Assembly (NCBI GenBank): GCA_027449125.1
Contig: DAIDME010000020.1
Location: forward strand, 1-35,419
Origin: Solirubrobacterales bacterium
GTDB lineage: Bacteria > Actinomycetota > Thermoleophilia > Solirubrobacterales > Solirubrobacteraceae
Length of the DNA: 35,419 nt
Reading direction: 5' to 3'
Both the position numbers and the translations under genes were made by a program. This document shows positions 24,108-32,366 of this stretch, one piece after another; within the stretch, counting starts at the first letter, position 1; each line of letters opens with the position of its first letter. The notes beneath the pieces were generated by a model. That model was not told the DNA's origin. It saw only the letters and a program-made list of their open reading frames with translations, and ran no database searches.

Positions 24108-24887
24108 TCAGGCGTGTGGGCAGACGGCAAGGTTCTGTGGTCGGTGCGTGCCGACCACAGCCCTGCCAGCCGCCACGAACGCCTTGGCGTCGGCGGTCGT
24201 CTGAGCGACGTTGAGCGCGCTGGCCGGTAGCGTGCCGGCGGAGACGCGGCTGATCAGCCTGACGTCGTGGGTGAGCTGCGTGCTGGTCGAGAGGAACCTG
24301 TGCTCGCGGCGCAGCTCGACGACGGTGGGCGCCAGCGTGATCAGGCAGCGGCCGCTGAAGCCGCGGCGCAGCACCTGGCGGCGCAGCGCCGACTGCGCCC
24401 GGTAGAGCGACCCGGCGCCGCGGCTGATCGCCACATATTCGGGCTCCAGGCAGGCGATCAGCGAAAGCTCTGAGGATGTGAGCGCAGCGGTCGCGCTCGG
24501 CGTGGCGGTGGTGGTCGTGGACGACGTCGTGCCGGTCGTCGTCTGGGTCAGCGCGGCGCAGCGCAGCGCGTCGGCGTTGAAGCCCGCGAGTGCCTGCTCC
24601 ACCCCCACGCCGGTGTCGCAGTTGCCCCTGATGGTGCGCAGCAGGGCGGTCGCTTCGCCGACCTTGCGGCACGCGGCGTACAGCTCGCTCCAGGTGAGCG
24701 TGCCGGCTCTGGCGGCAGCCCGGAACGCGATCAGCTCTGCGCCGAGCTGCCGGTACTCGATCGCCGTCAGCTCGCCCCGACGCACCCGTGCGGCCTGCCC
24801 TGCCGTGGCGCTCGCGGCAACGACACCCGCCACCAGGCCCGCCGTCACCAGCGCCACCACCAGCTGTCGGAACGCGCGCACGACCAC
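24108..24887 (-). CDS. Secreted protein of unknown function
   Basis: 259 residues from GTG 24887, 7 bases after the AarF-like gene in the same direction. It has a clear Sec signal peptide (VVALVTAGLVAGVVAASATAGQA), a helical first half with Cys (LYAACRKVGEA, IRGNCDTG, ALRCAALTQ), a Thr/Ser-rich linker, and a helical second half with more Cys (LIACLEPEY, SGRCLITL, LAVCPHA). The even spacing of Cys suggests a disulfide-bonded helical exported protein. No family recognised. It converges on fdhF with a 9-base gap. Confidence 0.7.
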   Translation of the reverse strand: MVVRAFRQLVVALVTAGLVAGVVAASATAGQAARVRRGELTAIEYRQLGAELIAFRAAARAGTLTWSELYAACRKVGEATALLRTIRGNCDTGVGVEQALAGFNADALRCAALTQTTTGTTSSTTTTATPSATAALTSSELSLIACLEPEYVAISRGAGSLYRAQSALRRQVLRRGFSGRCLITLAPTVVELRREHRFLSTSTQLTHDVRLISRVSAGTLPASALNVAQTTADAKAFVAAGRAVVGTHRPQNLAVCPHA

Positions 24888-24894
24888 AAGCCTA

Positions 24895-26361
24895 CTAGGG
24901 TGCCTCGGCGGTCCGGCGGCGTGCGCGACTGGCGTGGAACTCGGCTTCGGCCCGGCCGAGCTCGGTCGCCGGTGGCTCGCCGTGCAGGTACTCGGCGGCG
25001 ATCGCGCCCCAGTCGGCTCCCGCCCGCAGCGCCTCGAGCACGGCCGCGACCACGCCGTGCATCCTCCTGATCAGGATCGCCTCGGGTGGCAGCGTCAGCT
25101 GATCGACCTGGCCGCGAGCAGCGGCACGCCGCTCGGGATCGCCGTGTTCGCGACCGGGTGCGGCAGCCGTCGGCGGGTCTCCGCCAGCCGCCGCAGCCGC
25201 GGCGAAGCGCCGCTCTCCGGGCAGCGCGTACCAGCCGGTGGCCCGCCGCATGAGCCGCAGGGCGAAGCCGGCATCGAGCGCGTCCGCGCGCTGCGCGGGC
25301 AGGTACCCGGCGGCGATCAGCGCCTGTTTGAGCCCCCGCTCGTCGTCCTGGCGCACCGCCAGCGCGACCGCGGCCTCGCCGCTCACGCGCTCACGGCTGA
25401 CCTGGCGCAGCAACCCGAAGTCCAGGAAGCAGACGCGCCCGTCGGAGCAGCTCAGGTAGTTGCCGGGGTGAGGGTCCCCGAGCGCGATCCGGTCGCGGTA
25501 GAGCAGCCCGAAGAAGAAGCGGAAGACGGTCTCGCCGTAGCGGTCACGGGCACCTTCGCCGGCGCCGCGCACCGTCTCGAAGCGTTCGCCCGCCACAAAC
25601 TCCGAGACCAGCACACGCCGGCTGGAGAGCTCGGTGTGCACGCGCGGCACGCGCATGAACGGGTGACCGCGCAGCAGCCGCTCGATGCGGCGCTGGTTCT
25701 GGGCCTCGAGCTCGTAGTCGAGCTCCTCGCCGATCCGCTCGCGCAGCTCCGCGCCCAGCGCGCGGGCGTCCAGCCCGGGAGCCAGTCTGCGGATCAGTGG
25801 CACCAGCAGCATCGCGTTGCGCAGGTCGGTCTCGACCGCCTCGGCGACCCCGGGATACTGCACCTTGACCACCACCTCGGCACCGTCGACGGTGGTGGCG
25901 CGATGCACCTGGCCGATCGACGCGGCCGCGAAAGCACGCTCGTCGAAGTCTGCGAAGAACCGCTCCAGCGGGCCACCCAACTCGCGCCGCAGGAGCGCTT
26001 CGATGTTCGCGAAGCTGACCGGCGGCACGTCGTCTCGCAGGCTCGCGAGCTTGCGCTGCAGCTCGTCGCGCTGCTCCTCGGGCAGGCCGTCGAGGTCGGC
26101 CAGCGAGAGCATCTGGCCGACCTTCATCGCCGCGCCGCGCATCTGCGCGAGGCGGTCCACGAGCTCGTTGATCAGCGCCGCCGTCCGGGCCTGCTCAGCC
26201 GCCGCGGCCCGCTCGGGGGTGCGCACGCGGTTGGCCGCTCGCATGCCGGCCCAGCGCACACCCTGGCCGGCTGCCAGGCCACCGATCCGCGCCGTCCTCG
26301 CCACCCGTCCAGACGGCAGCGACGCCGCGTCCGGCACCGGTTGCTCTGCGGGGTCTGCCAC
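24895..26361 (-). CDS. ABC1/AarF (UbiB-like) atypical kinase family protein
   Basis: 488 residues. The conserved KxGQ motif is in AAMKVGQMLSL, the Ala-rich loop is FAAASIGQVHRA (the ABC1 replacement of the Gly loop), the catalytic Lys is in VVVKVQYPG, ELDYELEAQNQRR follows, and the catalytic and metal loop is LGDPHPGNYL with CFLDFGLLRQV. Members act as ATP-binding kinases or ATPases linked to quinone or lipid metabolism. The specific role here is unknown. The C-terminal part carries an Ala/Gly/Pro-rich insertion before a helical end. The start is GTG 26361. It is divergent from the EamA transporter gene. Confidence 0.9.
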   Translation of the reverse strand: MADPAEQPVPDAASLPSGRVARTARIGGLAAGQGVRWAGMRAANRVRTPERAAAAEQARTAALINELVDRLAQMRGAAMKVGQMLSLADLDGLPEEQRDELQRKLASLRDDVPPVSFANIEALLRRELGGPLERFFADFDERAFAAASIGQVHRATTVDGAEVVVKVQYPGVAEAVETDLRNAMLLVPLIRRLAPGLDARALGAELRERIGEELDYELEAQNQRRIERLLRGHPFMRVPRVHTELSSRRVLVSEFVAGERFETVRGAGEGARDRYGETVFRFFFGLLYRDRIALGDPHPGNYLSCSDGRVCFLDFGLLRQVSRERVSGEAAVALAVRQDDERGLKQALIAAGYLPAQRADALDAGFALRLMRRATGWYALPGERRFAAAAAAGGDPPTAAAPGREHGDPERRAAARGQVDQLTLPPEAILIRRMHGVVAAVLEALRAGADWGAIAAEYLHGEPPATELGRAEAEFHASRARRRTAEAP

Positions 26362-26460
26362 AGCATCGAGGCTAGCGGCCGGGGTTGGCGTGGCATGCTC
26401 TGTAGCGATGGGCGAACACGTGACCTGGCCGGCAGAGCCGCAAGCGGGAACCGGCCGCAG

Positions 26461-27342
26461 TTGAGCCGGCGTGGCACGCTGCTGTTTGCGGCACTGTGCG
26501 TGATCTGGGGGCTGCCCTACCTCCTTATCCGCGTCGCCGTGGCCGAGGTCTCACCGGCCTTTCTGGTCTTCGCCCGGACGGGGATCGGGGCGCTTCTGCT
26601 GCTGCCGGTCGCGGCCCGTCGCCGCCAGCTCGCGGCGGTTCTGCGGCAGTGGCGCTGGCTGCTGGCCTTCACCGTGGTGGAGATCGGCGTGCCGTGGTTT
26701 CTGCTCTCGCGCGCCGAGGAGCGCCTGACGAGCTCGCTGACGGGGCTGCTGATCGCCGCCGTGCCGCTGATCGGCGGACTGCTCACGGCCGCCGGCGGCA
26801 GCGCCCAGCGGCTCGACCGGCGTGCCTGGGGCGGGCTGCTGGTCGGCCTGCTCGGCGTGGGCGCCCTGGTGGGGCTGGACTTCGGCCGCGTCGGCATCGG
26901 CCCGCTGGTGGAGGTCGTGGTCGTCGTGACCGGCTACGCGTGCGGCCCGCTGATCCTCTCCCGCCGGCTGATGCACCTGCCCTCGCTGGGGGTCATGGCA
27001 GCCGCGCTCACGCTCACGGCACTCGCCTACGCGACGCCCGCGCTGCTCGCCCCGCCGGCACGCGTGCAGACCAACGTGGCCCTGGCGATCCTGGGCTTGG
27101 CGGTCGTCTGCACCGCGCTCGCGTTCCTGGTCTTCTTCGCGCTGATCGCCGAGGTCGGGCCCGTGCGCGCGACGATCGTGACCTACGTCAACCCAGCGGT
27201 CGCCGCGGTGCTCGGCGTGATCGTGCTCGGCGAGCGCTTCACCGCCGGCATGGGCATCGGCTTCGCGCTCGTGCTGGCCGGATCGGTGCTCGCGACCGGC
27301 CGCGGCCGGCGGGCGGACGAGGGGCTACCCTCTTCCGCGTGA
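26461..27342 (+). CDS. EamA/DMT-superfamily transporter
   Basis: 293 residues with ten hydrophobic helices in two EamA repeats. The first begins LLFAALCVIWGLPYLLIRVAV, the second ends VNPAVAAVLGVIVLGERFTAGMGIGFALVLAGSVLA, and the GERFT motif is the standard EamA end signature. It is probably an exporter of small metabolites; the substrate is unknown. The frame runs open far upstream as a shadow of the opposite gene. TTG 26461 puts the first helix at a normal distance; ATG 26395 is an in-frame alternative. The stop shares four bases with the phosphodiesterase start. Confidence 0.88.
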   Translation: MSRRGTLLFAALCVIWGLPYLLIRVAVAEVSPAFLVFARTGIGALLLLPVAARRRQLAAVLRQWRWLLAFTVVEIGVPWFLLSRAEERLTSSLTGLLIAAVPLIGGLLTAAGGSAQRLDRRAWGGLLVGLLGVGALVGLDFGRVGIGPLVEVVVVVTGYACGPLILSRRLMHLPSLGVMAAALTLTALAYATPALLAPPARVQTNVALAILGLAVVCTALAFLVFFALIAEVGPVRATIVTYVNPAVAAVLGVIVLGERFTAGMGIGFALVLAGSVLATGRGRRADEGLPSSA

Positions 27343-28346
27343 CGCTCGCACAGTTCGGCCAGTATCCCGCCCCGCGCTTCGCGATCGCCCACATCTCGGA
27401 TACGCACCTGCTCGGTGGCGGCGCCCTCCAGTTCGGCGCGGTCGACACCGCCCCGCACCTGCGGCGAGCCCTGGAGCTGCTCGGCGACCTGGAGGAGCCG
27501 CCGCAGGCGATCATCGTCAGCGGCGACGTCGCCGACCGCGGCGAGCGGGACGCCTACCTGGTCGCAAAGCAGCTCGTGGAGGCGGCCGCGGCACGACTCG
27601 ATGCGCGCGTGTTCTGGGCGATCGGCAACCACGACGACCGTCGCGCCTATTCGAGCGTCATCTTCGGCGCTGAGTCCGACGCGCCACAGGACCGCGTCCA
27701 CGAGCTTGACGGCCTGCGGATCGTGAGCCTGGACACGACCCTGCCGGGCCACCACCACGGTGAGCTGGAGCCAGGCCAGCGGGCCTGGCTCCAAGGGATC
27801 CTCGCCACGCCGGCCGAGCACGGAACCGTCCTGGTGATGCACCATCCGCCCGTGCCGATGGCACTCGACCGCATCTCGCACGTGATCGAGCTCGATGGCC
27901 AGTCGGAGCTCGCGCCGGTCCTGCGCGGCAGCGATGTGCGCGCGATCCTGTCCGGCCACCTGCACTACCCGATCTATTCGAGCTTCGCGGGGATTCCGGT
28001 GTTCGCCGCGTCCGCGACCTGCTCGACCATGGAGCTGGCGGGAGCCGGCCGCACCTACGGCGTGCGCGACGCGGGTCAGGCGATCGCCATGCTGCACCTG
28101 TTCGACGCGGGCTCCGGCGGCATGGCTGAGGCGCCCGTGACACACACGGTCCTGCCGCTCGCGCAGGCGCCGCTGGTGGTCGCGCACCGCTTCGAGGAGT
28201 TCGCCCAGCTGGAGTCGATGACGCACGGGCAGCGCCGGACCCTGCTCTCGCGCCACCCCGATCGCGACCGCGACGGCCGCGCACACGCGTGGCTGGACGC
28301 AGCGGCCGGTGCCGGCTCCGGCGATGCGCCGGCCCAGCGCGGCTAG
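27339..28346 (+). CDS. cpdA: Metallophosphoesterase, CpdA-like
   Basis: 335 residues. All calcineurin-like metal motifs are present: ISDTHLL (D21, H23), SGDVADRGE, IGNHDD, VMHHPP and SGHLHYP. Together they bind the two-metal centre of class III cyclic-nucleotide phosphodiesterases and related enzymes. Cyclic AMP is the likely but unproven substrate. GTG 27339 overlaps the EamA stop as GTGA, so the pair is translationally coupled. The C-terminal 100 residues after the catalytic domain (about 235-335) lack a known motif. The 3' end overlaps the convergent MFS gene by four bases. Confidence 0.88.
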   Translation: MTLAQFGQYPAPRFAIAHISDTHLLGGGALQFGAVDTAPHLRRALELLGDLEEPPQAIIVSGDVADRGERDAYLVAKQLVEAAAARLDARVFWAIGNHDDRRAYSSVIFGAESDAPQDRVHELDGLRIVSLDTTLPGHHHGELEPGQRAWLQGILATPAEHGTVLVMHHPPVPMALDRISHVIELDGQSELAPVLRGSDVRAILSGHLHYPIYSSFAGIPVFAASATCSTMELAGAGRTYGVRDAGQAIAMLHLFDAGSGGMAEAPVTHTVLPLAQAPLVVAHRFEEFAQLESMTHGQRRTLLSRHPDRDRDGRAHAWLDAAAGAGSGDAPAQRG

Positions 28347-30163
28347 CCCTCGGCGTCGAGCCCTTCGACGTAGGCGGCGCCGACCTCAGCCGTCGCAACC
28401 TCGCCCGCACCCAACATGCCCGCCCCCAGCTCGTCGCTCAGCGACGCCTCGCCGTGGATGTACTTCGCCCCGCGCATCCAGGAGGCGACGGCGGCCAGCA
28501 CCGCCAGCGCCGCGCCGAAGTCGAACGCGAGCCCCAGGCCGCTGCGAACCGATGACGCGATCAGCCGCGGGAAGAACTCGCGGCCCGTGACGTAGCTCAT
28601 GCGTGCGGGACCCAGCGAGGCGAGCACCGCGTGCGGAAGCTCGGTCTTGATCGGGTTGTAGCCGAGGAAGGCCGCGAACAGCGTGCCGATCGGCGGCAGA
28701 TGCGAGAACTTCACCGCCAGCGCCAGCGGCAGCCCTTCGGCTCGCAGCCCGTGCTCCAGGTGGCCTGGCAGCGAGGCGGCGAGGCCGAGCGTCACGATCG
28801 TGAAGAAGACGCCGATCGACAGCACCGAGGCGGAGTTCATGAAGGTGCCGTTCATGCCCGCGCCGGCGCCGCGCTGGTTGGGCGGCAGGCTGTTCATCAC
28901 CGCCGTCTGGTTGGGCGTGAAGAACATGCCGGAGAAGATCGAGAAGCAGAGCAGGACCGCCGCGAACGTCACGTAGTTGAAGTCCATCGGCAGGCGTTCC
29001 AGCAGCAGGAACGAGACCGCCGAGCCGACCAGGCCGATAGTGGCGATCCAGCGCGCGCCGTAGCGATCGGCGAGGATGCCGGAGAGTGGACCGGAGACGA
29101 GGAAGCCGACCGTCAGCGGAACCATCGCGATGCCCGCCCACAGCGGCGTCTGCGAGAAGCTGTAGCCATGCTCTGGCAGCCAGATGCCCTGCAGCCAGAT
29201 GATCAGCATGAACTGCACGCCGCCGCGCCCGACCGAGGAGAGGAAGGCGGCAAAGACGCCCGAGGCGTACGGCCGCACGCGGAAGAGCTCTAGGTGGAAC
29301 ATCGGGTTCTTCACGCGGTGCTCGATGACGATGAACAGGACGAGCACGAGCAGGCCGCCGAAGACGGTCGAGAGCACGAAGGGGTTGGTCCAGCCCATCG
29401 TGTTGCCGCCATACGGCAGAAGCCCGTAGACGATGCCGACGAGGACCGCGGTGAGACCCAGCGCGAAGGTCAGGTTGCCCCACCAGTCGATGGTCGAATG
29501 CTGCCGCACGCCGGTGTCCTTCAGCTTCAGGTAGGCCCAGACGGTCCCGAACACACCGAAGGGAACCGAGACCAGGAAGACCAGGCGCCACTCCACGGGC
29601 GCGAGCACGCCGCCGAGGATAAGCCCGATGAACGAGCCTGTGACCAGGGCGACGCCGTTGATGCCCATCGCCTTGCCGCGCTCCTGTGGCGGGAAGGCGT
29701 CGGTCAGGATCGCGCTTGAGTTCGCGAACAGGAAGGCGCCGCCGAGCCCCTGGCCGGCGCGCATGACGATGATCCAGATCGCCGCGGACGCGCCCTTGGT
29801 GAAGGTGACCGAGAGCAGGATCGAGAACACGGTGAAGATCGCGAACCCGAGGTTGTACATGCGCACGCGCCCGTACATGTCCCCCACCCGGCCGAGGCTC
29901 ACGACCAGGACCGCGGTGACCAGCAGGAAGCCCATGAAGATCCACAGGAAGTAGGAGGTGTTGCCCGGCGCGAGCGGCGCCAGCGCGATCCCGCGGAAGA
30001 TGTCGGGCAGCGAGATCAGCAGGATCGACTGGTTGATGGTCACCATCAGGATCCCGAGGGTCGTGTTGGAGAGCGCGATCCACTTGTAGTGATCGTTGTG
30101 GGGGCGCTCGCCCGCTGCCAGCGTGCCGCTTGGACCCGCCCCGTTTCTCACCGCCGCTTCCAT
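28343..30163 (-). CDS. MFS transporter, 14-helix DHA2 type
   Basis: About 606 residues with 14 hydrophobic segments. It opens WIALSNTTLGILMVTINQSILLISLPDIFRGI, typical of DHA2 drug:H+ antiporters. Motif A is GRVGDMYGRVRMYN, and motif C-like GSFIGLILGGVLAP is in TM5. A long loop near residues 480-530 (LPGHLEHGLRAEGLPLALAVKF) and an acidic Gly/Ala-rich cytosolic tail distinguish it. ATG 30163 was preferred over the in-frame GTG 30196. It is divergent from a MarR regulator, the common arrangement for a pump induced by its own substrate. Confidence 0.92.
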   Translation of the reverse strand: MEAAVRNGAGPSGTLAAGERPHNDHYKWIALSNTTLGILMVTINQSILLISLPDIFRGIALAPLAPGNTSYFLWIFMGFLLVTAVLVVSLGRVGDMYGRVRMYNLGFAIFTVFSILLSVTFTKGASAAIWIIVMRAGQGLGGAFLFANSSAILTDAFPPQERGKAMGINGVALVTGSFIGLILGGVLAPVEWRLVFLVSVPFGVFGTVWAYLKLKDTGVRQHSTIDWWGNLTFALGLTAVLVGIVYGLLPYGGNTMGWTNPFVLSTVFGGLLVLVLFIVIEHRVKNPMFHLELFRVRPYASGVFAAFLSSVGRGGVQFMLIIWLQGIWLPEHGYSFSQTPLWAGIAMVPLTVGFLVSGPLSGILADRYGARWIATIGLVGSAVSFLLLERLPMDFNYVTFAAVLLCFSIFSGMFFTPNQTAVMNSLPPNQRGAGAGMNGTFMNSASVLSIGVFFTIVTLGLAASLPGHLEHGLRAEGLPLALAVKFSHLPPIGTLFAAFLGYNPIKTELPHAVLASLGPARMSYVTGREFFPRLIASSVRSGLGLAFDFGAALAVLAAVASWMRGAKYIHGEASLSDELGAGMLGAGEVATAEVGAAYVEGLDAEG

Positions 30164-30226
30164 ACCATCCCCATTCCGCAGACCACCGTTCGACACACGG
30201 CCAGGCCCGCATCGCCAGCACGCTTG

Positions 30227-30244
30227 ATAGATCGACTATATAGT
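30227..30244. promoter_or_regulatory. MarR-type operator and promoter
   Basis: Two overlapping dyads lie in the divergent spacer: ATAG-ATCGA-CTAT (30227-30239) and the perfect palindrome ACTATATAGT (30235-30244). The second contains TATAGT (30239-30244), a -10 element ending 6 bases before the marR ATG at 30251, so the regulator mRNA may be leaderless. AT-rich dyads of this kind are typical MarR sites. Confidence 0.55.
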
Positions 30245-30250
30245 GCTTCG

Positions 30251-30709
30251 ATGCATTTCGCCGGACCGTCCGCCACCCGCGAGACCGAGCTCGCACGAGA
30301 GCTGGGGACCACGCTCACGCGCCTGTACGCGTTCCTGCGAGCGGCGATCCTGCCGCAGGGCATGTCGCTGACGCAGGCCTCGGCGCTGGCCACCCTGCGC
30401 GACGCGGGCCCCCAGCGCGTGACCGATCTGGCGACACGCGAGGGCGTCCGTCAGCCGACCTGCACGAGCCTCGTCAATGTCATGGAGGAGCAGGGCTGGG
30501 TGCGCCGACGCGTCGACGAGAGCGACCGGCGCGCCGTGGTGGTCGAGCTGACCGCAGCCGGCCACCAGGCTCTGGCTGACATCACCGCCGCCAGGGTCAG
30601 CGTGCTGGAGCAGCGCTTGGCGGTGCTCGACCAGGGCGAGCGCGAAGCGCTCGCCCTGGCGCTCCCGAGCCTGCTCCAGCTGATCGATCCCCGTGCCGCG
30701 GTGGATTAG
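30251..30709 (+). CDS. MarR-family transcriptional regulator
   Basis: 152 residues. An N-terminal helix ETELARELGTTLTRLYAFLRAAIL is followed by the winged helix LTQASALATLRDAGPQRVTDLATREGVRQPTCTSLVNVMEEQGWVRRRVDESDRRAVVVELTAAGH, where the DxRxxxVxLT wing is the family hallmark. The C-terminal dimer helix ends at IDPRAAVD. It should repress itself and the divergent MFS pump until a ligand binds. ATG 30251 was chosen for homology and -10 spacing; the frame is open upstream without similarity. Confidence 0.9.
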   Translation: MHFAGPSATRETELARELGTTLTRLYAFLRAAILPQGMSLTQASALATLRDAGPQRVTDLATREGVRQPTCTSLVNVMEEQGWVRRRVDESDRRAVVVELTAAGHQALADITAARVSVLEQRLAVLDQGEREALALALPSLLQLIDPRAAVD

Positions 30710-30727
30710 CTGGTCCGCAGGCCCCGG

Positions 30728-31474
30728 TCAGATCGTGCCGGTCAACACCAGCACGCCGACGGCGACGAGCACCACCGCCGTCAGGGTGTTGCCTCGGCGC
30801 TCCAGCCATTGCGCATGGATTGCACGACCGCCGCGGCTGGCGGCGAGCGTGAGAGCCACGATCGTCCCGATCGTGGCGGCGGCGAAGGCCAGCAGCGACC
30901 CGATCGCGGTGCCCGGGCCGGTGGCGGCGGCCGCCAGAAACACAGGCAGGATCGTGAGGTCGGGAGAGGCCGCTGCCCCGAACGGGACGATCACGGCGGC
31001 GAGCCCGCGCAGGCGTGGCTCGCCGGCCGGAGCCTGGGTGTGCGCGGCCGGATCGGGATGCTCGTGGGGATGGTGATGGTGGCCGTGCGCGTGGTCGTGG
31101 CTGTGGCTGTGGCTGTGGCTGTGGCTGTGGCTGTGGCGAGCGTCGTCGTGGTGGTGGGCGTGACCGTGGCCGGTGAGCTCTAACAGGGCAAAACCTGCGC
31201 CGGTGGCGATCAGGATCAGGCCGATGATGGTGTCCTGGGCGTGCTGAATCGTCGAACGGAACTGCAGCCCGACGGCGATGATCACCGCGCCGAGGATGAT
31301 CGAGACGAGCACGTGCGTGACGCCGGCAAGGGCCGACAGTCGCGCGACCCGCGAGAGCGGGTAGCGGCGAGTGCGGCCGAGGACCGCAAGCGGCAGCCAG
31401 TGATCGGGGAGGACCGCGTGGCCGACGCCGACGCCGGCGGCGACGACCAGCAGCGCAGCATCGTTTCCCGTCAT
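30728..31474 (-). CDS. NicO/RcnA-type Ni/Co transporter with His-rich loop
   Basis: 248 residues and about six hydrophobic helices. TM1 carries GHAVLPDHWLPLAV, the His/Asp motif of NicO-superfamily nickel/cobalt permeases and exporters. The central cytosolic loop (about 100-145) is extremely His-rich: alternating HS repeats, then HDHAHGHHHHPHEHPD. The C-terminal half has VPFGAAASPDLTILPVFLAAAATG. The start ATG overlaps the nmtR-like stop by four bases, so expression is coupled to a Ni/Co-responsive repressor; this favours efflux, by analogy with the NmtR-controlled exporter of mycobacteria. The HS tract is encoded by a hexanucleotide tandem repeat. Confidence 0.85.
   Translation of the reverse strand: MTGNDAALLVVAAGVGVGHAVLPDHWLPLAVLGRTRRYPLSRVARLSALAGVTHVLVSIILGAVIIAVGLQFRSTIQHAQDTIIGLILIATGAGFALLELTGHGHAHHHDDARHSHSHSHSHSHSHDHAHGHHHHPHEHPDPAAHTQAPAGEPRLRGLAAVIVPFGAAASPDLTILPVFLAAAATGPGTAIGSLLAFAAATIGTIVALTLAASRGGRAIHAQWLERRGNTLTAVVLVAVGVLVLTGTI
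31101..31136. repeat. Hexanucleotide tandem repeat (CTGTGG)6
   Basis: Six perfect copies of CTGTGG. On the coding (minus) strand they encode alternating His and Ser in the metal-binding loop of the NicO-type transporter. Copy number changes would keep frame and alter the number of His residues. Confidence 0.95.
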
Positions 31475-31845
31475 GTGGCCGGCTCGAGCGCTTGGCCCGC
31501 GAGGCTCGCCGCGAGACCGAGGCGCAGGTGCTCGGTGTGGGAGACCGCTTCGGTGAGCAGCGCGCGGACGTGATCGTCGTGCAGCGCGTAGATCACGTTG
31601 CGCCCCTCACGCGCACCGACCACCAGCCCGAGGTGTCTCAGCACCCGCAGCTGCTGGGAGACAGCCGACTGCTCCATCTCGACCTCTTGTGCGAGCCGGC
31701 CGACAGAGCACGGCCCGGCGCAGAGGCGGCTGAGGATCCTGACCCGGCTCGGAGTCGCGAGCGCCTGCATCGTCTCGGCCACCGAGCGGGCGGTGTCGGC
31801 TGAGAGGAAGCTCAGATCCAGGTCGTGAACGCGACTCATGCTCAT
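31471..31845 (-). CDS. nmtR: ArsR/SmtB-family Ni/Co sensor, NmtR-like
   Basis: 124 residues, close in size and sequence to mycobacterial NmtR. The winged helix is VAETMQALATPSRVRILSRL, SVGRLAQEVEMEQSAVSQQLRVLRHLGLVVGAREGRNVIYAL. The alpha5 metal site is complete: D90 (or D91), H92, H103 and H106 in HDDHVRALLTEAVSHTEHLRLGL, matching NmtR D91/H93/H104/H107. Ni2+ or Co2+ binding should release DNA and induce the coupled transporter gene downstream. Start: ATG 31845, with ATG 31839 as alternative; the longer frame to 31977 is not homologous. Confidence 0.9.
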   Translation of the reverse strand: MSMSRVHDLDLSFLSADTARSVAETMQALATPSRVRILSRLCAGPCSVGRLAQEVEMEQSAVSQQLRVLRHLGLVVGAREGRNVIYALHDDHVRALLTEAVSHTEHLRLGLAASLAGQALEPAT

Positions 31846-31859
31846 ATCATCGCATGAGC
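31840..31859. promoter_or_regulatory. Likely operator of the nmtR-like gene
   Basis: Inverted repeat GCTCAT (31840-31845) and ATGAGC (31854-31859) around ATATCATCG-type AT-rich spacer DNA. It overlaps the start codon region, as is common for self-regulated ArsR genes. No binding data; by position and symmetry only. Confidence 0.45.
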
Positions 31860-32021
31860 GAGCTTTCATGGCTGCGCCAACGTACAGAGGCATTCGCTGC
31901 CACCTCGGAGCGAGCAGACCATGGGCGTCAGCGACGGGCTGGCCCCGAGGGCCCTTCCGCAACTGGTTCACGACCACCGACGGGCAGGCCGGGCCCGGCT
32001 GACGAGCATCCGGGCGATCGC

Positions 32022-32285
32022 TTAGAGATCGGAGCGATGCAGGGATTTTGTATCCCTCTGCAACGGATCACAACGGAAATGTTTCGCGCTCTGCCAGCTC
32101 GTCGCGAACACGTCCGTTCGCCCGCGAAACAACGACTGAAACAGCGCGACGCGGCCCGCGGCGGTCCCAATGTCGGGCCCACCCGCCGCAAGCCTCATCG
32201 TGGCGATCTGCCGGGCGAGCACAGCACGCTCCCGGTCAAGCGCGTTCAAGCGCGCTTGCGCCTGCTCCAGACCCAGAACCTCCAT
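32022..32285 (-). pseudogene. TOTE-conflict-type primase gene, N-terminal remnant
   Basis: An 87-codon frame. A coiled-coil start (GLEQAQARLNALDRERAVLARQIATM) is followed by GRVALFQSLFRGRTDVFATSWQSAK, which resembles the conserved entry segment (ALFRSLFxGRxDVFxxRW) of the archaeo-eukaryotic primase domain in TOTE conflict systems and related helicase-primase proteins of mobile elements. Full proteins run to several hundred residues or more. Here similarity ends after about 65 residues and the frame stops after an unrelated tail, so the gene is truncated. A hairpin at 32038-32062 lies in the tail. The flanks 31860-32021 and 32286-32366 show nothing else. Confidence 0.6.
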
Positions 32286-32366
32286 CGGCGCCAGATGGTC
32301 CCGAACAGCCCAGACACCTCACTCTACGCCCGGACTCGACGAGCGCTGGCGAGGCGCGACGCGAAC

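Noticed and set aside
24478..27342. A 954-residue plus-strand open frame
   Set aside because: Up to about 26395 it is the antisense shadow of the secreted unknown and AarF-like genes; only the EamA part from 26461 is a real protein.
28386..30296. A 636-residue minus-strand frame parallel to the MFS gene
   Set aside because: Same strand, shifted frame of the MFS transporter; no hydrophobic helices or domains.
31070..31140. Short repeats as a CRISPR-like array
   Set aside because: Six-base perfect tandem units without spacers inside a coding His-rich loop; this is a microsatellite-like repeat.
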